Shown here in pieces: positions 16,665 to 25,020 of a stretch of 64,000 bases of DNA (positions are counted from its first letter, which is position 1; every line of letters starts with the position of its first letter). Made by a program: the position numbers and the translations under genes. The notes under the pieces were generated by a model, which ran no database searches, had not been told where the DNA came from, and was given only the letters and a program-made list of their open reading frames with translations. Origin of the DNA: Desulfovibrio sp. (lineage in GTDB: Bacteria > Desulfobacterota > Desulfovibrionia > Desulfovibrionales > Desulfovibrionaceae); NCBI GenBank assembly GCA_030145055.1, contig JAQYWK010000004.1:324701-388700 (forward strand). The letters are read 5' to 3'.

Positions 16665-18177
16665 TAATTGGTATGCCGCCGTGCTTCGTCAAGCGGAGGA
16701 TAAGAAGGAAGTTTTGCAGGTCATGGCTGAACTTGGCCGAAACGATTTGTTCTTTTTGCTGACAAGGCTTCTAGGGCGAGTGGATGCCAATAATGATTGG
16801 GTTTTTGCTAGGTGTCAGGATGTTCAGCGTGACTCAGACGGGCATCTCGATTTGTGGAGTCGTGAACATTATAAATCGACCATTATTACCTTCGCACTGA
16901 CCATTCAGGATATTTTGCGTGACTCAGAAGTTACTGTTGGAATTTTTAGCCACACTAGGCCTATTGCGAAAGGTTTTCTGCGTCAGATCAAAATGGAATT
17001 TGAGCGCAATGAGCTTTTAAAGCAGTGCTATTCCGATGTTTTGTGGGCGAATCCTAAAAAAGATTCACCTAAGTGGTCGGAAGAGGACGGGATAATTGTC
17101 AAACGTAAATCTAATCCTAAGGAAGCTACTGTCGAGGGATGGGGGCTTGTGGATGGACAGCCGACAGGCAAGCATTTTTCAAGATTAATTTATGATGATG
17201 TGGTTACGCGGGACTCTGTTTCAACGCCGGATATGATTTTCAAAACCACTGAGGCGTGGGCCTTATCCATAAATCTAGGAACCCGTGAAGGGGTTAAGAG
17301 GTATGTCGGAACCCGCTATCATTTTAATGATACCTATCGTGATATTTTGAAGCGGCAGGCTGCAATTCCGAGAATTTTTCCGGCAACTGCAGATGGAACT
17401 CTTGAAGGAGATCCTGTTCTGCTTACTAGGGAACAGCTTGAAACTAAAAGGCGTGAAATGGGGCCTTATGTTTTCGGTTGTCAGATGATGCAAGATCCGA
17501 GAGCTGATGATGTTCAAGGATTCAAGGAAGAATGGATCAACCGCTGGGATCAGCATGGCCAGGGCGGCAAGCCTAGGTGGCGTGAATTTAATCGCTATTT
17601 GCTTGTGGACCCCGCTAGCGAAAAAAAGGTCGGAAGTGATTACACGGTAATGCTTGTCATAGGTCTCGGGCCGGACCGGAATTATTACCTGATTGACGGC
17701 ATTAGGGACCGACTAAATCTGACTGAGCGCGCAAGGGCATTATTCAGATTGCACAGAACGTATTCACCGCAAGTTGTTGGTTATGAAAAATACGGCCAAC
17801 AGGCGGATGTTGAGCATATGCAATACGTTATGGGTGAGCAGAATTACAGATTTTCCATCGAACCGATGGGCGGGAATATTCCTAAAACCGACCGCATTCG
17901 AAAGCTTGTTCCTATTTTTGAGCAGGGACGTTTCTGGTTGCCGTGGCGAGGGAGGTTCATGGACCATCAGGGGCGCGAAAGAGATTTGGTGCGGGAATTT
18001 ATTGATGACGAATTTCTCGCATTTCCAGTCGCTCCGCATGACGACATGCTCGATTGCATGGCGCGGATTATGGATCCGGCACTGGGGGCTGTTTTTCCGA
18101 ATCCGCATAGCAGTGTTCAGCAAAACGAATCTATTCAGGGGATTATGGATTACGATATCTTTACGGGAGGGCAATAA
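16636..18177 (+). CDS. terL: Phage terminase large subunit (TerL)
   Basis: 513-residue packaging motor and nuclease, full length for the family. The ATPase domain has a T7-like Walker A region (LWSREHYKST, residues about 73-82) and Walker B LIYDD (about 184-188). The RNase-H-fold nuclease domain has acidic residues at LLVDPA (Asp about 325), GYEKYG (Glu about 384) and APHDDMLD (Asp about 469-470). The start is ATG 16636 with AAGGGAG upstream; an in-frame TTG precedes it. All catalytic motifs are intact, so packaging capacity seems to have been retained. Confidence 0.95.
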   Translation: MKFTDLSSANNWYAAVLRQAEDKKEVLQVMAELGRNDLFFLLTRLLGRVDANNDWVFARCQDVQRDSDGHLDLWSREHYKSTIITFALTIQDILRDSEVTVGIFSHTRPIAKGFLRQIKMEFERNELLKQCYSDVLWANPKKDSPKWSEEDGIIVKRKSNPKEATVEGWGLVDGQPTGKHFSRLIYDDVVTRDSVSTPDMIFKTTEAWALSINLGTREGVKRYVGTRYHFNDTYRDILKRQAAIPRIFPATADGTLEGDPVLLTREQLETKRREMGPYVFGCQMMQDPRADDVQGFKEEWINRWDQHGQGGKPRWREFNRYLLVDPASEKKVGSDYTVMLVIGLGPDRNYYLIDGIRDRLNLTERARALFRLHRTYSPQVVGYEKYGQQADVEHMQYVMGEQNYRFSIEPMGGNIPKTDRIRKLVPIFEQGRFWLPWRGRFMDHQGRERDLVREFIDDEFLAFPVAPHDDMLDCMARIMDPALGAVFPNPHSSVQQNESIQGIMDYDIFTGGQ

Positions 18178-18743
18178 TGTACGGATTTGAGGTGGATGGA
18201 GGCTTTATATTCTACAAATATAGAGATTTGGACGGAACTTTGAGCTTAACGGAGGGCCATTTGAAATGGTTCTGGGATGTAATGTCTCAGGCTGGGCAGA
18301 TTCCGACTATTTTCTATGACGGTTCAGTAGAATGTTTCGAGGAATTTAAAAAACTTGCAAATGATAAAGGACAACATTTTTTCTTTGGTTTTAATGGGAA
18401 TGAGCCTTCGGGGATGTTTTGGATAAATGGTTTGGCTCATCGTTCTTGCTTTGTCCATTTAGCCATAATGCCCGGTTTTTATAGAGAAGGATCTTTGCAG
18501 ATGGGAAAAGGCGTTTTGCGTCATTTGCTGACAGCACGTGACGTCTCTGGTCGGTATATCATGGATTGCATTAAGGGATTGATTCCATCTCGCAATACGC
18601 TTGCGTGTCGAATGGCTGAAAAGTCTGGGTTCGCAAAAATTGGAATTATTCCACAGGCTACATACTTTGCAGCCGAAGATAAAAGTGTGGATGCCGCAAT
18701 TTTTTGTGCGGTTAGAAATAGTCAATATGAGCAGCCTTCGTAA
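18177..18743 (+). CDS. GNAT-like acyltransferase, phage-encoded
   Basis: 188-residue protein with a GNAT-type C-terminal half. FVHLAIMPGFYREGSLQMGK resembles the central strand and P-loop of the fold, followed by helix and strand IKGLIPSRNTLACRMAEKSGF, which carries the typical N..AxxxAEKxGF signature. The start overlaps the terminase stop by 1 bp. Such proteins are common beside terminases in podoviruses but uncharacterised. The Com-like gene four genes downstream raises the possibility of a link to Mom-type DNA modification (Mu Mom is also GNAT-fold), but I see no direct similarity to Mom. Confidence 0.75.
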   Translation: MYGFEVDGGFIFYKYRDLDGTLSLTEGHLKWFWDVMSQAGQIPTIFYDGSVECFEEFKKLANDKGQHFFFGFNGNEPSGMFWINGLAHRSCFVHLAIMPGFYREGSLQMGKGVLRHLLTARDVSGRYIMDCIKGLIPSRNTLACRMAEKSGFAKIGIIPQATYFAAEDKSVDAAIFCAVRNSQYEQPS

Positions 18744-18783
18744 GGTTGCTTGTAAATTTTAAACTTAAAAAAGGAGAATGATC

Positions 18784-19047
18784 ATGGGCGGATCTGGATC
18801 AAAATCACCCTCAGCACCTATAGCCGCGGCTCCGGCACCACCTGTAACAGCAGCACCGGCACCGCCAGTGCTTGATGCTGATTTGCAGCAAAGTGAAGAG
18901 GCTCTAAAGGCCAAGAAAATGCGTGAACTTGATAGGCTTAAAAAAGGCAGGAGTTCGACAGTCCTTACTGGTGGGCAGGGAGTTCTAGGGCAATCTGAGA
19001 CTGATAATGCAACTTTGCTTGGGCAGAAAACCAAGCTCGGACAGTAG
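18784..19047 (+). CDS. Small Pro/Ala-rich phage protein with TVLTG motif
   Basis: 87 residues: a Gly/Ser start, a low-complexity Ala-Pro segment (about 10-32), a charged helix, and the C-terminal motif KGRSSTVLTGGQGVLG. Start ATG 18784 is preferred over 18778 because AGGAG is 7 bp from it. The same motif recurs in the C-terminal part of the next protein. It is a hypothetical protein of the type found just before podovirus portals. Confidence 0.65.
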   Translation: MGGSGSKSPSAPIAAAPAPPVTAAPAPPVLDADLQQSEEALKAKKMRELDRLKKGRSSTVLTGGQGVLGQSETDNATLLGQKTKLGQ

Positions 19048-19058
19048 GGGGGCAGTTT

Positions 19059-19538
19059 ATGAGTGACTACTACAGGCCAACTCTCCCAACTGCCAACGGC
19101 AATGAATCTAAGGTTTGGTATGACTATGGTTCTCCCGGGTTTAATGGCTACTTTAAATGGCATAAAACAACATACGGAACAAACCCATCGTCTAATACCA
19201 AAGGGCTCAAAGCTCCGGCTGGATGGGGAGTCCCTGAGGATTGGACGTTTTCAGGGAAAACCGGGCATTGGTATACGCCGGGAGAAATGACGAATGCGGG
19301 GTTCAGTCAGATTGATAATGAATGGCTGCACCCTAATGACATTCGTAAAAGAGAAGTTGATGCGCAGAATGCCGAATTGGATTTGAAAATAAAGACTCGG
19401 CGGGCGACAGAAGGGCGGATGAGAAACGTTCATTCGCTTGGAAGGAAGAAAACCATACTGACCGGACCTGACGGAGTTGCCGCTGGGGCGAAAGTTCAGA
19501 AGAAGATCCTACAGAACTCAAAAGGAGTGATGCAATGA
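19059..19538 (+). CDS. Phage protein with repeated TILTG motif
   Basis: 159 residues, rich in Gly, Trp, Tyr and Asn in the first two thirds (repeated W-containing turns), then a charged helix and the motif GRKKTILTGPDGVAAG. It shares this motif with the preceding gene. GGGGGG lies upstream of ATG 19059. It overlaps the Com-like gene by 4 bp. No function is known; a virion structural or cargo role is possible. Confidence 0.6.
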   Translation: MSDYYRPTLPTANGNESKVWYDYGSPGFNGYFKWHKTTYGTNPSSNTKGLKAPAGWGVPEDWTFSGKTGHWYTPGEMTNAGFSQIDNEWLHPNDIRKREVDAQNAELDLKIKTRRATEGRMRNVHSLGRKKTILTGPDGVAAGAKVQKKILQNSKGVMQ

Positions 19539-19654
19539 TTGATCACAGATGTCCGGTTTGCGGAAGATTGTTGATGAAAGGGAAACTGATAGAAGTTCAG
19601 GTTAAGTGTCCTAAGTGTAAAAAAATAGTAAAGTTGGTGTGTGAAAAGATATAA
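19535..19654 (+). CDS. com: Com-like zinc protein (Mu Com family)
   Basis: 39 residues, with ATG 19535 and AGGAG 7 bp upstream, overlapping the previous stop. It has the compact two-knuckle layout of phage Mu Com: RCPVCGRLLMKGKLIEVQVK, then CPKCKKIVKL. The four cysteines would bind one zinc. In Mu, Com binds mom mRNA and opens its start for translation. Here no mom gene is evident; the next gene is the portal, preceded by a hairpin, so a translational role on the following or a distant mRNA is inferred. Confidence is high for the family and low for the target. Confidence 0.8.
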   Translation: MIDHRCPVCGRLLMKGKLIEVQVKCPKCKKIVKLVCEKI

Positions 19655-19673
19655 ACAGTTATTGTTAAACTTA

Positions 19674-19708
19674 GGGGCTTTCATTGCAAGTAATTGAAAG
19701 CTCCTTTT
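19674..19708 (+). terminator. Hairpin before the portal gene (terminator or attenuator)
   Basis: GGGGCTTTCATT and ATTGAAAGCTCC pair at most positions and are followed by TTTT. It lies inside the packaging operon, between the Com-like gene and the portal, so partial termination or an RNA-binding target is possible. Confidence 0.5.
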
Positions 19709-19734
19709 AAATTAAAGGTAATATTGGATAAAAA

Positions 19735-21405
19735 ATGAATTCGAATAATAAAAACAGGTATGAATCCCGTTTAAAGTCTCTCTTACAGGAGCGAAGTTCT
19801 TGGGAGGGGCATTGGAAGGAAATAAGTGATTATATCCTTCCTCGAAAAGGTCTTTATGCTGGAAGTCAGCCTAACGACGGGCGTAGAAAGGGCAACCGCA
19901 TAATTGATTCAACGGCTACAAGATCATTGCGGATTCTTGCAGCCGGGCTTCAAGGTGGTTTAACTTCTCCGGCTCGTCCGTGGTTCAGGCTTGGCATAGC
20001 TGATCGTGACTTGGCCAAACATAAAAGTGTGCGTGATTGGATTTCAAAAGTTGAAACCGTTATGTACAGAGCTTTGGCGCGGAGTAACTTTTATTCTTGT
20101 ATCCATTCGCTATATACTGAGCTTGCAGGGTTCGGAACTGGTATTTTGTATTGTGAACCGGATGACGAACGTGGAATTAGGTTTCGCACTTTGACTGCCG
20201 GAGAGTATTGTTTGGCAACGGATGCGCAGGGGCGGGTTGATACTGTCTATCGCGAATTTAAAATGACGGCGCGGCAACTTGAAAAAAGGTTCGGAATTGA
20301 TGCGCTTCCGGCAACGGTTCGTACAAGTCTTAAGAGCAATCGAGATCATTGGTTTGATGTTCTTCACGCTGTTCAGCCGCGTGATGAGTTTGATTCCGAC
20401 AAGATAGATAAGCAGAATATGCCGTTTGAGTCTGTGTTTATGCTTAGCGGTAGAGGTAATGAAATCCTTTCTGAAAGCGGATTTATGGAGAATCCGTATA
20501 TGGCTCCGCGCTGGGATACTTCTGCAATGGATGTATATGGGCGCTCACCGGGCATGGATGTGCTGGCTGATGTGAAAATGTTGATGGAGATGAGCAAAAG
20601 TCAGATACAGGCTGTACACCTTACGCTTCGTCCGCCCATGAAGGTTCCGTCCATGTATTCGCGTCGTTTGAATCTTCTTCCCGGTGGGCAGAATCCGGTG
20701 GAGCAGAATCAGCAGGATTCCATTTCTCCGCTTTATCAGGTTAGGCCAGATCTTGGCGGAGTTAGTGCTAAAATTCAGGACGTTAGAACTGCGATTCGTG
20801 AAGGGTTCTATAATGATGTATTCATGATGATGGCTGGGTCGCATCGCAAGATGATTACAGCGGCTGAGGTTGCTGAGCGTCATGAGGAAAAATTGATTCA
20901 GCTCGGGCCTGTTATTGAACGCCAGCATACCGAGCTTCTCGATCCTCTTATTGATCGCGTTTTCGGAATTCTGACTCGTTCGGGGCAATTGCCTGAGCCG
21001 CCGGCTTTTCTTGATGGTGCTGACATCCGTATCGACTATATTTCGATTCTTGCTCAGGCTCAGAAGATGGTCGGCACTCAGTCAATCCAATCTTTATCCG
21101 ATTTTGTGGGCAGGCTTGCAGGAGCAAATCCAGAAGTTTTAGATAAGGTAGATATGGACCGCGCTATTGACGAATACTCGGACTTGATAGGGGTTCCGAT
21201 TGGTATCGTTCGCTCTGATAGCGAAGTTGAAAAGTTCAGGGCGCAGCGGCGGAATATGCAAAATCAGCAAATGAGGATGCAACAAGGGATGGCTGCGGCA
21301 ACCGCGGGAGCTGGAATGATGAAGGACTTGTCACAGGCTGGCCTTAATACCAGTGAAGTTATGGGGATAGCCGGAAAGGCTGAGCAGATTATGAGTTCAA
21401 TGTAA
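19735..21405 (+). CDS. Podovirus portal (head-to-tail connector) protein
   Basis: 556-residue portal of the T7-gp8-like Head-tail_con family. Diagnostic stretches are LLQERSSWEGHWKEISDYIL, IDSTATRSLRILAAGLQGGL, TSPARPWFRL and the C-terminal AAEVAERHEEKLIQLGPVIE. A Gln/Met-rich tail (MQNQQMRMQQGMAAATAG) forms the end. It is full length for the family (about 520-560) with no internal stop. It is the last gene of unit A. The scaffold and capsid genes that normally follow are at 30.8-32.6 kb. Confidence 0.95.
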   Translation: MNSNNKNRYESRLKSLLQERSSWEGHWKEISDYILPRKGLYAGSQPNDGRRKGNRIIDSTATRSLRILAAGLQGGLTSPARPWFRLGIADRDLAKHKSVRDWISKVETVMYRALARSNFYSCIHSLYTELAGFGTGILYCEPDDERGIRFRTLTAGEYCLATDAQGRVDTVYREFKMTARQLEKRFGIDALPATVRTSLKSNRDHWFDVLHAVQPRDEFDSDKIDKQNMPFESVFMLSGRGNEILSESGFMENPYMAPRWDTSAMDVYGRSPGMDVLADVKMLMEMSKSQIQAVHLTLRPPMKVPSMYSRRLNLLPGGQNPVEQNQQDSISPLYQVRPDLGGVSAKIQDVRTAIREGFYNDVFMMMAGSHRKMITAAEVAERHEEKLIQLGPVIERQHTELLDPLIDRVFGILTRSGQLPEPPAFLDGADIRIDYISILAQAQKMVGTQSIQSLSDFVGRLAGANPEVLDKVDMDRAIDEYSDLIGVPIGIVRSDSEVEKFRAQRRNMQNQQMRMQQGMAAATAGAGMMKDLSQAGLNTSEVMGIAGKAEQIMSSM

Positions 21406-21428
21406 AATTTTTTGCAAAAAGTATTTAA

Positions 21429-21461
21429 GCGGAGTCTTTTTAAAAAGGCTCCGCTTTTTTT
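21429..21461 (+). terminator. Terminator of virion unit A
   Basis: GCGGAGTCTTTTT pairs with AAAAAGGCTCCGC (one G-U) and is followed by seven T. It is placed 23 bp after the portal stop and ends the packaging operon before the block of bacterial genes. Confidence 0.9.
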
Positions 21462-21728
21462 CGGAGATATTATAAATAGTTCACGGTTTGAGGAGTTGAA
21501 ATTCGTCACGATTAAACATACAATCATTTATGGCTGTATGTGGCTGAGATTGGTTCATAGGTTATAATTTTGTAATTTTATAAAAAGCACAAATTTAATT
21601 TTAATTGCATTAATTCAGATCTCTAATGGTGACATGTTCGGTTAATACCTGTAGGGATAATCGTTATAATGTTGTGGAGCGGTGAGTTACTTTTTAAATG
21701 GAGCCTGAGGGGTTGGGCAGAGGGAATT

Positions 21729-22421
21729 ATGAAGTTGGTGGTTACAGATATAACTCGTTTTAAAGACAACAATGATGTTTGCATGGCTCTGCTTGATGTA
21801 GAAAACTGCACTTGTCATAGACCTTTGCCGTACGCGACTAAGGAACTTGTCGCTCAGAAAGGCATTCGTCCGGGAATGCTTGTCGATGCTACCGTTTTGC
21901 CCATAGAAGACGCAACCCGCCCGCATGTTGAAGATTGCCATATGGTGAATGATTTATGGCTTGAAATGATGGATGACAATTCATTCAAAGATTTACTGGA
22001 ACACACTGCATTTGATTCAGTAAGCGAAGCATTTAATGGAATGATCACACCTAAAAAACGTTGTGCACCGCATGATTGCCCCCCTGAATTTTCCATAAAA
22101 ACCATTAGAGTTGATCCTCTGTCGATGGCTCTTTCCGTAATGGACTGTGGCGAGAAAAAAATCCGATTAAGTTTTCAAGACAAGTCTGGCGAGACATTCC
22201 GACATACCCCTATTGCAGATTTGAATTTTCATTCTTGCGTTTTGAAATATATTCAGCAAGATCGAATGGATGAACTGAATGCTCTTCTTGCCGGCGGCGA
22301 AGACGTCTATATCCGGTTAGGGCTTAGCAGATTGTACAAAGGCAAAAGCGGCAAACAGGGTTACTGGATGCAGGCCAACGGAATCTACTGTTTTCCTGGG
22401 TATTTTTGTTCTACTATGTGA
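21729..22421 (+). CDS. Dual-OB domain protein
   Basis: 230-residue soluble protein. The N-terminal half opens KLVVTDITRF and runs through CTCHRPLPYATKELVAQKGI and RPGMLVDATVLP. The C-terminal half ends VYIRLGLSRLYKGKSGKQGY and WMQANGIYCFP. Both are patterns I associate with a dual OB-fold domain family found in scattered bacteria, likely nucleic-acid binding. ATG 21729 with AGAGGGA upstream is preferred over ATG 21669. It lies immediately after the first phage-type unit and is the first gene of the intervening block; its 3' end abuts the convergent DUF4198-like pair. Its biological role is unknown. Confidence 0.55.
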   Translation: MKLVVTDITRFKDNNDVCMALLDVENCTCHRPLPYATKELVAQKGIRPGMLVDATVLPIEDATRPHVEDCHMVNDLWLEMMDDNSFKDLLEHTAFDSVSEAFNGMITPKKRCAPHDCPPEFSIKTIRVDPLSMALSVMDCGEKKIRLSFQDKSGETFRHTPIADLNFHSCVLKYIQQDRMDELNALLAGGEDVYIRLGLSRLYKGKSGKQGYWMQANGIYCFPGYFCSTM

Positions 22422-22892
22422 TTACTGTTTTTTTCTTCCAATAAGTCGTGACGCTAAAAACATATTAAAAATCAAACTGATTCCAAGTGCTATTCGCATA
22501 TAGAGTGACGATTTTAAGGGTGATGGTTTGTTTTGGACTTCAATTATATTCCCACCAGATAAATCCGCAATAACAACATCAAAAATTATTTTGTGCCCCA
22601 TTCCCCCATTTACCTCTATTTTCCACTTTCCATTTTTATCTGGCAAGAATGAAAATTGCCCGAGCTTATCGGTTCTACCGTTTTGGTATTCCACTTCAGA
22701 GTTTTCTGGAGAGTATATTAAAACTTCTCCGTATGAGATGGGTTCTCCTGATGAAAATACTGTTTTAAAAGTTATAGTCTTTGGGGATTCAAGCAGTTCA
22801 TAAGAAACTCCATGCGCCCTAGCTGTGTTGCAATATAGGATGATGCCGACCGTAATTAATATTACGGTCGGTATTGTTTTGTGCGCTGCCAT
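22422..22892 (-). CDS. Exported Ig-like protein with C-terminal membrane anchor
   Basis: 156 residues: signal peptide (about 1-26, ending ARA), a carboxypeptidase-regulatory-type beta-sandwich (SGEPISYGEVLIYSPENSEV, then LGQFSFLPDKNGKWKIEV), and a C-terminal transmembrane helix (IALGISLIFNMFLASRLI). This layout occurs in accessory proteins near metal (Ni/Co) uptake systems. It is encoded directly after the DUF4198 protein with no gap, so the two probably work together at the periplasmic face. No transporter is adjacent. Confidence 0.7.
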   Translation of the reverse strand: MAAHKTIPTVILITVGIILYCNTARAHGVSYELLESPKTITFKTVFSSGEPISYGEVLIYSPENSEVEYQNGRTDKLGQFSFLPDKNGKWKIEVNGGMGHKIIFDVVIADLSGGNIIEVQNKPSPLKSSLYMRIALGISLIFNMFLASRLIGRKKQ

Positions 22893-23672
22893 TTATTTCA
22901 CTTCGAAAACTAAAACTGCACGTAGTACATTGCTGTCATAGTCGGCTGTTGGCTTATCTATTTTATGCTGAACGCGAACCATCCAGACTCCCGGGTGAGA
23001 AATTTTAACTTTAGCAAGTCCCTCTCCGTAAGGTTCAGTGAAATATGCGTAGGTGTTAGGATTCAGTGAGAATCCGTCATAGGAGGCAAGAACATTTTCT
23101 ACGGAAACGGGTTTTCCCTCGAAAAGAGTTTTGAAAACTATCTCATCACCAACGTTTGCTTGTGTAGGGTCGGAAAGCGGAACGATTTCTAACTTGTGCC
23201 CAATAGTTTTTCCGAAACTGCCATCAGCTTTACCAACAGTGACTAGTGCCTTGCTGAACTTTTCATATTTTCCACTGCGAATAACTCCTTTTAGACCTTT
23301 CTTTGACTGCTGTTTCCAGCCTTGAGTTGTTTGTGTCCAGATCATCCCTTTTCTATGTCCTGCGATAATTGCTGTACCTTCTAATGTCGGGGTGCATTGT
23401 CCACTCAATGACATCAGCATTTTATCTTCTTCAAGCGTTAGTTTTTCAGATTTATCTTTGAAGATAAAATTAGCTTCAACCTTGTTCATGGGTTCCATCT
23501 CTTCACTGATCATAAAAGCGTGTGCTGAAATAATTCTGAAGGGGAGCACATTGTTTACCTCTGTGGTTAACTGCACGGGTTTGATTATGAACTCATGTGC
23601 AAAAGCAGAACTTGCAGACATCAAAGTTAGAACAAAAAGAAGAGAAAAAGCAGGAAGATTTGAAATTTTCAT
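22893..23672 (-). CDS. DUF4198 family periplasmic protein
   Basis: 259 residues with a signal peptide (about 1-25, cleaved near SAFA-HE). The mature start HEFIIKPVQL is characteristic of DUF4198. A second beta-sandwich follows, including ANVGDEIVFKTLFEGKPVS and a C-terminal GVWMVRVQHKI strand. The family is often found with cobalt/nickel transport or TonB-dependent metal uptake. Here it pairs with the membrane-anchored Ig-like gene (stop and start adjacent). Metal-related function is an inference from the family only. Confidence 0.8.
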   Translation of the reverse strand: MKISNLPAFSLLFVLTLMSASSAFAHEFIIKPVQLTTEVNNVLPFRIISAHAFMISEEMEPMNKVEANFIFKDKSEKLTLEEDKMLMSLSGQCTPTLEGTAIIAGHRKGMIWTQTTQGWKQQSKKGLKGVIRSGKYEKFSKALVTVGKADGSFGKTIGHKLEIVPLSDPTQANVGDEIVFKTLFEGKPVSVENVLASYDGFSLNPNTYAYFTEPYGEGLAKVKISHPGVWMVRVQHKIDKPTADYDSNVLRAVLVFEVK

Positions 23673-23803
23673 AAAACACCTCTGGTTAATGATTTTTAAA
23701 AAAATATAGCATGAGTGCTACCTATTAAGAAATGATATGTCAACACTGTGTTTTAATTTAAAAATAAGGCTTGTCTGAAGTGAGCTGTTTTTGCTTTTCC
23801 CAC

Positions 23804-23841
23804 AAAAAAGCCCTTCGACCATAAAATGGGCGAAGGGCTAA
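23804..23841. terminator. Bidirectional terminator between DUF4198 and ABC genes
   Basis: AAGCCCTTCG and CGAAGGGCTAA flank a short loop, with A-run on one side and AT-rich sequence on the other. The minus-strand reading (for the ABC operon ending at 23878) gives a stem followed by TTTTTTG. Confidence 0.8.
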
Positions 23842-23877
23842 TAGGTTGTCTTAGCAGATATTTTATTACTAAATCAT

Positions 23878-25020
23878 TTAATCCAACGTCTGCCGATATC
23901 TCTTAAGCCCCACAGTAAGGACGATCAGCCAGAAAATAATGATAGGCCACAGATGGTGTGTCGATTCTACCCAGCCGCTTCCTTTTAGTAGAACTCCTCG
24001 TACTAACCGCAGATAATGCGTTAGTGGCAAAACTGAGCCTATTGTTTGCGCCCATTGCGGCATTCCGCGAAATGGAAACATGAATCCTGATAGCAGTAGC
24101 GATGGCAAAAAGAAGAAAATGGACATCTGCACTGCTTGGAGTTGATTTTTGGCAACTGTTGAAATTGTTACTCCCACAGTCAGATTCGCGGCAATGAATA
24201 TGGATGAGTATAGAAATATGATCACCGGATTGCCGTTAATCGGCACATGAAACAGAAAGATTGACGCCACCATAATTAACATCACCTGAATGTACCCGAC
24301 CATTACGTAGGGGATGATTTTACCAAGCATTACCTCAAGCGGGCGCACTGGCGTTGTCAGTAAATTTTCCATAGTACCGCGTTCGCGCTCTCTTGTAATT
24401 GCAAGTGACGTAATCATTGAAAGTGTCAGGGTCAGGATTACTCCCATTAACCCCGGCACAATGTTATATTGGCTGATGGCTTCGGGGTTGTAGTCCGCAT
24501 GAACTCGTACATCTACTGGCGATTTTTCCGGTAGCAAATAACTTAGCGATCCTTTTAAATTTCGGCGCATGGCACGGTCCACTATTTCGCGCATGGAATT
24601 TACGGCATTGCCTGTTGCCATCGGGTCAGTCGCGTCAGCTTCAATTAATAAGACAGGGCGCTCACCGCGTTCAATTTTCTGTCCGAACTGTTCAGGAATT
24701 GTCAGAACGAACTGCACATCACCAAGTTCTAGTAAACGGTTGGCCTCAGCTCGTGAGCTAATGAATCTGTCCACATCAAAATATGTACTGGCCTGCATGC
24801 CGGACACAATCGACCTTGAATACTGGGTGTTGTCCCCAGATAATATCGCAAGTGGCAAATGTCTGGGGTCCGAGTTTATTGCGTATCCGAAAAGGATAAG
24901 TTGAATCAGCGGTATGCCGATCATCATTGCGAAAGTTAGACGGTCCCTGCGCATTTGCACAAATTCTTTGCCCGCCATTGCCATGAATCTTTTAAATGAA
25001 AACAACTTAAGAGCTTTCAT
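23878..25020 (-). CDS. ABC-2 type permease of a drug/solute exporter
   Basis: 380-residue ABC-2 family membrane protein. One N-terminal transmembrane helix (about 28-50) is followed by a large extracytoplasmic domain (about 50-185) and five C-terminal helices. The signature REREMGTMENLLTTP-type loop is present (TRERERGTMENLLTTPVRP). It matches YbhR/YbhS and YhhJ-like exporters. The start overlaps the ATPase stop by 4 bp. With the ATPase and the HlyD-type adaptor it forms a tripartite efflux pump. Only one permease is encoded here, so it probably acts as a homodimer. Confidence 0.92.
   Translation of the reverse strand: MKALKLFSFKRFMAMAGKEFVQMRRDRLTFAMMIGIPLIQLILFGYAINSDPRHLPLAILSGDNTQYSRSIVSGMQASTYFDVDRFISSRAEANRLLELGDVQFVLTIPEQFGQKIERGERPVLLIEADATDPMATGNAVNSMREIVDRAMRRNLKGSLSYLLPEKSPVDVRVHADYNPEAISQYNIVPGLMGVILTLTLSMITSLAITRERERGTMENLLTTPVRPLEVMLGKIIPYVMVGYIQVMLIMVASIFLFHVPINGNPVIIFLYSSIFIAANLTVGVTISTVAKNQLQAVQMSIFFFLPSLLLSGFMFPFRGMPQWAQTIGSVLPLTHYLRLVRGVLLKGSGWVESTHHLWPIIIFWLIVLTVGLKRYRQTLD

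Larger units (their letters stand above)
15243..21461 (+). mobile_element. Podovirus-type virion gene cluster, part 1
   Basis: One transcription unit carrying a holin, holin-associated protein, zinc protein, candidate small terminase, large terminase, GNAT protein, two small proteins, Com-like protein and portal. It starts with a 30-bp palindromic promoter element and ends at a terminator (21429-21461). The scaffold and capsid genes expected right after the portal lie 9 kb away, at 30.5 kb, behind the same promoter element. No integrase, attachment repeat, repressor or replication gene is present. Confidence 0.8.

Noticed and set aside
20545-20988. 147-codon minus-strand open frame
   Set aside because: Antisense shadow of the portal gene with no start signal or recognisable domain.
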